Assembly (NCBI RefSeq): GCF_047272945.1
Contig: NZ_JBKOPS010000014.1
Location: forward strand, 1 to 64,000
Source: Rubrolithibacter danxiaensis
GTDB lineage: Bacteria; Bacteroidota; Bacteroidia; Sphingobacteriales; Sphingobacteriaceae
DNA: 64,000 nucleotides
Direction of reading: 5' to 3'
The notes under the pieces were generated by a model. That model saw only the letters and a program-made list of their open reading frames with translations, was not told the DNA's origin and did not search any database. Made by a program: the position numbers and the translations under genes. Below are positions 1 through 7,630 of this stretch, piece after piece (the first letter of the stretch is position 1; each line of letters begins with the position of its first letter).

Positions 1-494
1 AGTTTATTGTAATTATTTATCATATTTTTAAGTTTTTTAAACAAAAATTCGCTATAGATGATTTTTATTTTAATATTTGATATGTAAAATCGGAAAATAA
101 TTCATATAAACTTAAAAATAAACAAGAAAAAAACGATAAATAGTAAAGATTATAGGAAAAATGGTTAAATTTTTAATATTATTTCAACATAAGTAACTAA
201 AACAAACTTTTTAAAATAAGAATTAGATAAAAATTTACGATAAAGATCAATATTAGTCGGAAAAAATATATAGTTTATCCAATAGATATTAACAGTAGCT
301 TATAATAATTTAGGTGATTTGAAATAAATGAAAGGCTAAGGGATAGTATAACCTTACTAAATATATTGAAGGAACTGTTTATAAAAAGAAAACAAGCAAT
401 ATCTTATTACTTAAGACTCATTTTCGTTCTTAAGCAACTAATATGAAGAAATAAAATTAAAGCATAAATAAGGAAAGCCCTTTGCGTACGAACT
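1..494. other. Gene-free, extremely AT-rich intergenic stretch
   Basis: No credible reading frame is present on either strand. A hand count of the first 480 bases gives 96 G or C (20%), against roughly 38-45% in the neighbouring genes. The composition is homopolymer-rich and no tRNA-like or CRISPR-like structure is visible. A weak 7-bp inverted repeat (410-416 with 428-434) lies downstream of the radical SAM gene and could act in its transcript end. The left limit is cut by the window edge. Confidence 0.7.
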
Positions 495-1457
495 TCATCG
501 TACTACATCCATAAGTTTATATTGATCTCCCTGCCTTACACCCCTTCTTTCAAGTTCTTTATCAATATAAGTTTGGATTTCTGCTTTTTTCAATCCCCAG
601 TTTGGAGCAATTAGCAGATCGTAGTCGGCAAGACCGAATAAGCGTTGAATAACAATATCCGGCCTGAGGAGAGGAATAAATTCGGCCAGAAAATCAGTGT
701 ATTCTTCAATTGAAAATACTTTAAAAGGCTCCCTTTTATATTTTACCCCCATTATTGAGCCTTCAACTATGTGTAAATGGTGAAGTTTTACGAATTTAAT
801 TTGAGGGAACCGGTTAATTTCATCTGCATACTTTAACATCATTTCGCGGGTTTCCCATGGGAAACCGAAAATTGTATGGACACAAATATCAAGCGAAGAA
901 TTTTCAACTAGCTTTAAAGCATTTTCAAGTTCTTCGTGAGTACAACCTCTGTTAATTTTGGCAAGGGTATCATTATAAATAGATTCCATTCCCATTTCCA
1001 GGTCCACATCCAACCTATCTGAATAACTTTCGAGAAGAGCTACTTTTTCCGCATCAATGCAATCCGGACGTGTACCAACAGAAAGGCCTACTACATTCTC
1101 AGGATTAATACTCAATGCTTCATCGTACATCATTTTTAAATAATGTGCAGGAGCATAGGTATTGGTGTTAGGCTGAAAATAGATAATGAACTTTTCTGCA
1201 GCATATCCTTTAATTGCCCGCTGCATACCCTGTTCTATCTGTTCACGAATTGTTGGAAGTTTCCTCGAGAGTTCCGGAGTAAAAGAATCTACATTACAAT
1301 ACGTACATCCGCCATATCCTTTACTGCCATCCCGGTTCGGACAAGTAAATCCGCCATCTACAATGATCTTAAACACACGTTTTCCATTGTATTTTTTGCG
1401 AAGATATGCGCCGTAATAATTGTAATTTTTAAATCCAAAATCTACCGGAGTTCCCAA
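495..1457 (-). CDS. TIGR01212/YhcC-type radical SAM protein
   Basis: This 320-residue protein belongs to the YhcC/TIGR01212 branch of radical SAM enzymes. The [4Fe-4S] ligands are C39, C51 and C54, the last two in a CTYC motif after a conserved CPNRDGSKGYGG stretch. The IIVDGGFTCPNRDG and YFQPNTNTYAP segments are typical of the family. It should be a cytoplasmic S-adenosylmethionine-cleaving enzyme. The substrate is not established for most members, though the group resembles the radical SAM half of Elp3-type tRNA-modifying enzymes. It is a full-length single gene, 52 bases downstream of the first sensor kinase stop codon and on the same strand. The family call is secure; the reaction is not. 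Confidence 0.88.
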   Translation of the reverse strand: MGTPVDFGFKNYNYYGAYLRKKYNGKRVFKIIVDGGFTCPNRDGSKGYGGCTYCNVDSFTPELSRKLPTIREQIEQGMQRAIKGYAAEKFIIYFQPNTNTYAPAHYLKMMYDEALSINPENVVGLSVGTRPDCIDAEKVALLESYSDRLDVDLEMGMESIYNDTLAKINRGCTHEELENALKLVENSSLDICVHTIFGFPWETREMMLKYADEINRFPQIKFVKLHHLHIVEGSIMGVKYKREPFKVFSIEEYTDFLAEFIPLLRPDIVIQRLFGLADYDLLIAPNWGLKKAEIQTYIDKELERRGVRQGDQYKLMDVVR

Positions 1458-1499
1458 AACAAAATCTTTTTGTAAAGATACTGTTCTATTCCGTGTTCG

Positions 1500-3165
1500 A
1501 CAATGAATCTTAACTTTCTCTTTCGCGAATACTTTCAGCTGTTTCCTGCAGAATCCTTACCAGTATTTCCAGGTTAATGGGTTTGGAGATGTAATCATTC
1601 ATTCCTGCCCGGATACATTCTTCCCGGTCTTCCGGCAAGGCATTGGCCGTCATAGCTATAATTACCGGCTGGTAGCTGCTGTGCTGCCGGATATATCTTG
1701 TTGCTTCCAGCCCGTCCATCTCCGGCATCAGCACATCCATCAGAATTACCTGGTAGCGCTTCTCCTGTAACATTTCAGCTGCCTCCTTCCCATTGTTGGC
1801 TACCTCCGGCTGGTATCCCAGCTTGTTCAGTACCCGCAGGGCCAGCTTCTGATTGATCAGGTTGTCTTCCGCCAGCAGGATATCCAGCGGATACAGCTTT
1901 GCAAAATCTTCCGATAATACCGAAGCTTTTTTCTGTTCCGGTAGCGCTGCATTGCCTCCCTGCTGCTTCAACTCTGCCTGCACCAGGTTGTAAAGCTGCT
2001 TCTGCTTTACCGGCTTGGTTAATACCGAGTTGAACAAATGCGGATATTTTGCCCTGCTTTCATCTCCTATCGAACTTAACAGGATGATGGGCAGATGAGC
2101 ATACTTTGCCTTTATTGCCTGGGCTAATGCTATCCCATCCATTTCCGGCATCTGCATATCGGTGATCACCAACTGGTAATCTGCTCCCGAGGACAGCAAT
2201 GACAAGGCCTCCTCTCCCGTAGAAGCCAGTACCGGTACCAGCTTCCACAGCTCCAGCTGGCTTTTGATGATGTTCAGGTTCGTCTGATTATCATCTATCA
2301 CCAGTACTTTCTTGCCTTCATTGCCTGCTGTATTGAAATAAGCATATTGCTTCAGGCTTTCCCGGCCGGCTTTTGTCTGTATGTTAAAGCTGAAAGTGGT
2401 GCCTTTCCCTGGTTCGCTGGCTACCCAGATGCTTCCCCCCATCAGTTTTACCAGCCGCTCGCTGATGACAAGGCCGAGACCTGTACCTCCGTATTTTCGG
2501 GTGGTCGAACTGTCGACTTGTGAAAAGGCCTTGAACAACCGCGACAGCTTCTCTTCCGGTATACCGATACCCGTATCTTTTACATCAAAGGTTAACTCTA
2601 TATTATCATTAGCAGCCCTGCTTAAATGCACCTGCACAAATACTTCCCCCTTATGGGTGAACTTCAAAGCATTGTTTACCAGGTTGATCAAGATCTGGCG
2701 CAGGCGAAGCCCGTCGCCCAGAATCTGGGTAGGAACCATGTGGTCGATCTGGTAAACCAGGTCCAGGCCCTGCTCGGCTGCTTTACCCGCAAACAGGTCC
2801 ATCACATCTTCTATGCATTTGCGCAGGTCGAAGTCCTGCTGCTCCAGCTCCATATTCCCCGACTCGATCTTGGAGAAATCCAGAATGTCGTTGATAACGG
2901 CCAGCAACGCATCTCCGCTGGTGCGGATCGTCTTTACATAATCTTCCTGCTCGTGGTTTAGCTGGGTTTCGGCAAGTAAGGAAGCCATCCCGATCACCCC
3001 GTTCATCGGTGTGCGAATCTCGTGACTCATCGTGGCTAGAAATACACTCTTGGCCTGATTGGCTTTATCGGCCTTCTCCCGCTCTTCCTGTAACTCTTCG
3101 TTTAATACCTGTAAATGTTCCGCCTGCGATTGCAACTCCTCATTTACTGCCTGCAAAGCCTCTGA
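1500..3165. repeat. Near-identical 1.67-kb cassette, copy 1 (pairs with 5965-7630)
   Basis: The bases align without gaps to 5965-7630 (constant offset 4465). Over the first 360 aligned bases I count 8 mismatches, and the encoded 550-residue stretch differs at about ten positions. The identity begins about 10 bases beyond the stop codon and ends abruptly inside the coiled coil. Two hand-counted rows (1681-1740, 1801-1860) are 55-57% GC, while sensor rows of the same gene are 30-42%. Confidence 0.92.
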
Positions 3166-5814
3166 CTTTAATTGCAGTTCTTCAGATTGTACCTGCAGTT
3201 CTTCGGATTGCATCTGCAACTCTTCGTTTAGAGACTGCAAATGTTCTGATTGTGCTCTTAACTCTTCAGCCTGTTTGGTTACTTCTGATGTACGTACAAC
3301 AACCAGTCCCTCCAGTTCTTCTTTCTGACGTTTTATTGTATTGAGCCGATATCTGTAAAAACCAATGGCAGCACTTCCAATACTTAATACCATCAATATT
3401 CGAAACCACCACGTCATCCAGAAAGGAGGCGTAATAATTATTTTTATTGAACGGCCCTTCTGATTCCAGACTTTATCATTATTAGATGCTTTTACTCTGA
3501 AAATGTATTTACCCGGGTCAAGATTTGTATAGGTTGCCGTTCGGGAAGATCCTATATTCCAGTCTTTATCAAATCCCTCCAGCATATATGCATACTTAAT
3601 TTTATTGTTGTAAGTAAAATCAAGTGAAGCAAAATCAAAAGAAAAAACAGATTGCCGGTAACTAAGTACAATTTCTTTTACCTCATTGATGCTTTTTTTC
3701 AACGGACTGGAATCAGAATCTGCTCTTGCAATAGCTACAGGTCTATTGAATATTTGAAAGTTTGTGAGTACTAATGGATAATTATAAACGTCTTCTTTGA
3801 TCTTATCAGGATAAAATTCATTAAAACCATTAATACCTCCAAAATAGATAGCTCCCCAGGAACTTCTAAGTGCTGAGTGAATTTTAAACTCTTCACCCTG
3901 TAAACCATCCGTGGTAGTATAATTAGTAAACCTTTTTTTCGCTAAATTAAATTTCGAAACTCCGTTATTAGTACTCAGCCATAAATTACCCGAATTATCG
4001 GAAACTATTCCATAAATTATTTCGCCAGCCAATCCATCCTTGAGTCCGTAAACAGTAAATTTATTTGTTTTTCTGTCTAAACAATTTAAGCCCACATACG
4101 TACCTGCCCAAATATTTCCTTTTTCATCTTCAAATACCGACACCACACTATTATTACTAATGCTGTTGATACCGGTATGCTGATATCGTATAAACGTATT
4201 GGTTTTTTTATCAAATCTGTTTAAGCCTCCGCCTTCTGTTCCAATCCAGATGTCGCCTTTACTATCTTCCAGTAAACAATAAACCGAATTATTGCTTAAA
4301 CTTTTCGGGTCATTGTCGTTCCTTTTATAATGTGTAAACTTTCCGGTATTGAAATCATAAACATCCACTCCATTTCCAAAAGTACCTATCCACATTTTCT
4401 TATCCTTACCAGCAGCAAGCGCATAAATATTATCAAAGCTAAGGCCGTCAGGATTTTTTGGATTATTTAAAAGGTGTTTTATAGTTCCTTTGTTTTTATT
4501 TAATATGCTTATACCATTACCCCATGTGCCAGCCCAGATGTTACCTTCAGGATCTTCTCTTACAGCCAGTACATTTTGCCCTTTCAAAAAATGTTTAAAA
4601 TTCCCCTGGATCCGGTCATATAGATCTACTCCGCCTCCATCCGTTCCAATCCATAAATTTCTCTTTGAATCCTCAAACAGGTCAAGCACCATATTATTAC
4701 TTAAACTATTCGGAGACAGCTGATGGCGATAATGATTGAATTTATTCCCGCTTTTATTATATAAATTAATGCCACCCGTATAGGTTCCGAGCCACATATT
4801 TCCATTTCTATCTTTTAAAATGGAATGTATTGAATTGTTATTTAATCCATTCCGGTCAATAGGATCTTCTTCAAAGTTTGTAAACGTTTCTGTAGAAGGA
4901 TTAAAAATACTTAGCCCGCCATTTTCTGTTCCCAGCCAGATATTTCCTTCCTCATCTTCATCTACAGACATCACATTGTTATGAGGCAGGCTATTATCCT
5001 TATTTTCTTTTTGGTAGTTTTTAAAATTTCCTTTTCCGTCAAACTGATATAAACCAGAATATCTTGAAGTGATCCACAAGCGCTTTTTACTATCTTCAAA
5101 CATCTTCCAGAATCTGTTCTCTGTTAGTTCATTACCATTTACCTTTCCGGTAATACGTTTAAAGGTTCCAGTTTTTTTATCAAAAAGATTTAAGCCATCA
5201 GCTGAGCCAGTAGACGTAATCCACAAATTGCGGGCGCTATCTTCAAAAATCCCTGAAATATTGATTTCATTTGTATTGGCGGCATTTTTACGCGAATATT
5301 TATAATGAATAAAACTGTTTGTTTTAGGATTGAACAGATCTAAACCAGCGGCACCTCCAATCCATAAATTACCATAACTATCTTCCTTTATAGTATTAAT
5401 AATATTGCTTGAAAGGCTATTCTTATTTTTATCCTCGTGTTTATATGCAAAAAACAGCTCCTTTTCAGGATCGTATTTATTTAATCCGCCGCCGCGTGTA
5501 CCAATCCAGATATTTCCTTTAGAATCTTCATATAAAGTTTCAATAAAATTAAAACCTAAACTATAAGGATCAGCAGTTATATTTTTATACACACGGAAGG
5601 AATAGCCATCGTACCGGTTTAGCCCATCTTTGGTTCCAAACCACATAAAACCTCTTCTATCCTGAAGGATACAGATTACATTGGTTTGAGAAAGTCCTTC
5701 AGAAATTCCTATGTGTTTAAATTTGAGATTTAATTTCTGTGCCGATGCCGGAACACAGATTAATTGCAACAGAAACAGCAGAATAAAATAAAATCTTTTC
5801 AAATAATTCATCAT
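1510..5814 (-). CDS. Hybrid sensor kinase A: propeller/Y_Y_Y sensor, HisKA, HATPase, two receivers
   Basis: A 1,434-residue membrane sensor. After a signal peptide (residues 1-25) come about a dozen propeller repeats with the recurring GN(I/L)W(I/L)GT..GGLN..D pattern to about residue 690, then a Y_Y_Y domain (YAYMLEGFDKDWN; TPPFW) and one transmembrane segment at about 796-820. A heptad coiled coil follows. The HisKA domain has phosphoacceptor H931 (MSHEIRTPMNG), the HATPase has DTGIGIP and GGTGLGL, and the receivers have phospho-acceptors D1219 and D1360. It ends right after the second receiver with no AraC-type helix-turn-helix, unlike classical Bacteroidota HTCS regulators, so it must signal through a partner. 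Codons from about residue 884 to the end are almost identical to those of the next paralogue. M1 and M2 are both possible starts. Confidence 0.93.
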   Translation of the reverse strand: MMNYLKRFYFILLFLLQLICVPASAQKLNLKFKHIGISEGLSQTNVICILQDRRGFMWFGTKDGLNRYDGYSFRVYKNITADPYSLGFNFIETLYEDSKGNIWIGTRGGGLNKYDPEKELFFAYKHEDKNKNSLSSNIINTIKEDSYGNLWIGGAAGLDLFNPKTNSFIHYKYSRKNAANTNEINISGIFEDSARNLWITSTGSADGLNLFDKKTGTFKRITGKVNGNELTENRFWKMFEDSKKRLWITSRYSGLYQFDGKGNFKNYQKENKDNSLPHNNVMSVDEDEEGNIWLGTENGGLSIFNPSTETFTNFEEDPIDRNGLNNNSIHSILKDRNGNMWLGTYTGGINLYNKSGNKFNHYRHQLSPNSLSNNMVLDLFEDSKRNLWIGTDGGGVDLYDRIQGNFKHFLKGQNVLAVREDPEGNIWAGTWGNGISILNKNKGTIKHLLNNPKNPDGLSFDNIYALAAGKDKKMWIGTFGNGVDVYDFNTGKFTHYKRNDNDPKSLSNNSVYCLLEDSKGDIWIGTEGGGLNRFDKKTNTFIRYQHTGINSISNNSVVSVFEDEKGNIWAGTYVGLNCLDRKTNKFTVYGLKDGLAGEIIYGIVSDNSGNLWLSTNNGVSKFNLAKKRFTNYTTTDGLQGEEFKIHSALRSSWGAIYFGGINGFNEFYPDKIKEDVYNYPLVLTNFQIFNRPVAIARADSDSSPLKKSINEVKEIVLSYRQSVFSFDFASLDFTYNNKIKYAYMLEGFDKDWNIGSSRTATYTNLDPGKYIFRVKASNNDKVWNQKGRSIKIIITPPFWMTWWFRILMVLSIGSAAIGFYRYRLNTIKRQKEELEGLVVVRTSEVTKQAEELRAQSEHLQSLNEELQMQSEELQVQSEELQLKSEALQAVNEELQSQAEHLQVLNEELQEEREKADKANQAKSVFLATMSHEIRTPMNGVIGMASLLAETQLNHEQEDYVKTIRTSGDALLAVINDILDFSKIESGNMELEQQDFDLRKCIEDVMDLFAGKAAEQGLDLVYQIDHMVPTQILGDGLRLRQILINLVNNALKFTHKGEVFVQVHLSRAANDNIELTFDVKDTGIGIPEEKLSRLFKAFSQVDSSTTRKYGGTGLGLVISERLVKLMGGSIWVASEPGKGTTFSFNIQTKAGRESLKQYAYFNTAGNEGKKVLVIDDNQTNLNIIKSQLELWKLVPVLASTGEEALSLLSSGADYQLVITDMQMPEMDGIALAQAIKAKYAHLPIILLSSIGDESRAKYPHLFNSVLTKPVKQKQLYNLVQAELKQQGGNAALPEQKKASVLSEDFAKLYPLDILLAEDNLINQKLALRVLNKLGYQPEVANNGKEAAEMLQEKRYQVILMDVLMPEMDGLEATRYIRQHSSYQPVIIAMTANALPEDREECIRAGMNDYISKPINLEILVRILQETAESIRERES

Positions 5815-5964
5815 ACCTCAAGAAAGATCAGGTACTACTATTTTTCTTATTAGGATAGTGTTACTGATCTTATTAGTTCCCTTTTACGGTGCTATTATAT
5901 TAAAGATACTCTTATTTCAATTGTGAAAATAATTTTACAAATAAGAAAATACAATTCTAATTCA

Positions 5965-7630
5965 ACAATGAATCTTAACTTTCTCTTTCGCGAATACCTT
6001 CAGCTGTCTCTTGCAGAATCCTTACCAGTATTTCCAGGTTGATGGGTTTGGAGATGTAATCATTCATTCCTGCCCGGATGCATTCTTCCCGGTCTTCCGG
6101 CAAGGCATTGGCCGTCATAGCTATAATTACCGGCTGGTAGCTACTGTGCTGCCGGATATATCTTGTTGCTTTCAGCCCGTCCATCTCCGGCATCAGCACA
6201 TCCATCAGAATTACCTGGTAGCGCTTCTCCTGTAACATTTCAGCTGCCTCCTTCCCATTGTTGGCTACCTCCGGCTGGTATCCCAGCTTGTTCAGTACCC
6301 GCAGGGCCAGCTTCTGGTTGATCAGGTTGTCTTCCGCCAGCAGGATATCCAGCGGATACAGCTTTGCAAAATCTTCCGATAATACCGAAGCTTTTTTCTG
6401 TTCCGATGACACTGCATTGCCTCCCTGCTGCTTCAACTCTGCCTGCACCAGGCTGTAAAGCTGCTTCTGCTTTACCGGCTTGGTTAATACCGAATTGAAC
6501 AGATGCGGGTATTTTGCCCTGCTTTCATCTCCTATCGAACTCAACAGGATGATGGGCAGATGAGCATACTTCGCCTTTATTGCCTGGGCTAATGTTATGC
6601 CATCCATTTCCGGCATCTGCATATCGGTGATCACCAACTGGTAATCTGCTCCCGAGGACAGCAATGACAAGGCCTCCTCTCCCGTAGAAGCCAGTACCGG
6701 TACCAGCTTCCACAACTCCAGCTGGCTTTTGATGATGCTCAGGTTCGTCTGATTATCATCTATCACCAGTACTTTCTTGCCTTCATTGCCTGCTGTATTG
6801 AAATAAGCATATTGCTTCAGGCTTTCCCGGCCGGCTTTTGTTTGTATGTTAAAGCTGAAAGTGGTGCCTTTACCTGCTTCGCTTGCTACCCAGATGCTTC
6901 CCCCCATCAGTTTTACCAGCCGCTCGCTGATGACAAGGCCGAGACCTGTACCTCCGTATTTTCGGGTGGTCGAACTGTCGACTTGTGAAAAGGCCTTGAA
7001 CAACCGCGACAGCTTCTCTTCCGGGATACCGATCCCCGTATCTTTTACATCAAAGGTTAACTCTATATTATCATTAGCAGCCCTGCTTAAATGCACCTGC
7101 ACAAATACTTCCCCCTTATGGGTGAACTTCAAAGCATTGTTTACCAGGTTGATCAGGATCTGGCGCAGGCGAAGCCCGTCGCCCAGAATCTGGGTAGGAA
7201 CCATGTGGTCGATCTGGTAAACCAGATCCAGGCCCTGCTCGGCTGCTTTACCCGCAAACAGGTCCATCACATCTTCTATGCATTTGCGCAGGTCAAAGTC
7301 CTGCTGCTCCAGCTCCATATTCCCCGACTCGATCTTGGAGAAATCCAGAATGTCGTTGATAACGGCCAGCAGCGCATCTCCGCTGGTGCGGATCGTCTTG
7401 ACATAATCTTCCTGCTCGTGGTTTAGATGGGTTTCGGCAAGCAGGGAAGCCATTCCGATCACCCCGTTCATCGGTGTGCGGATCTCGTGACTCATCGTGG
7501 CCAGAAATACACTCTTGGCCTGATTGGCTTTATCGGCCTTCTCCCGCTCTTCCTGTAACTCTTCGTTTAATACCTGTAAATGCTCCGCCTGCGATTGCAA
7601 CTCCTCATTTACTGCCTGCAAGGCCTCTGA
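5965..7630. repeat. Near-identical 1.67-kb cassette, copy 2 (pairs with 1500-3165)
   Basis: Second copy of the kinase/receiver cassette, ungapped against 1500-3165. It includes about 10 bases past the stop codon, showing that the copied unit was DNA and not simply a conserved protein. The corresponding region of the third paralogue (10318 to about 12000) is only similar at protein level and less GC-rich (40-47% in two counted rows). Confidence 0.92.

Noticed and set aside
410..434. 7-bp inverted repeat with CTTAAG ends, possible terminator of the radical SAM gene
   Set aside because: The stem is short, A/T only at its ends and has no clear T run; too common in 20% GC DNA to support.
2381..2755. 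Antisense reading frame of 124 residues, repeated at 6846-7220 in the second cassette
   Set aside because: It is conserved in both copies only because the underlying DNA is nearly identical; it lies opposite the HATPase/receiver code and shows no family signature.
3059..3300. Tandem 21-base-like DNA repeats resembling a CRISPR or minisatellite
   Set aside because: The period matches heptads of the coiled coil on the coding strand; units vary in sequence and there are no spacers.
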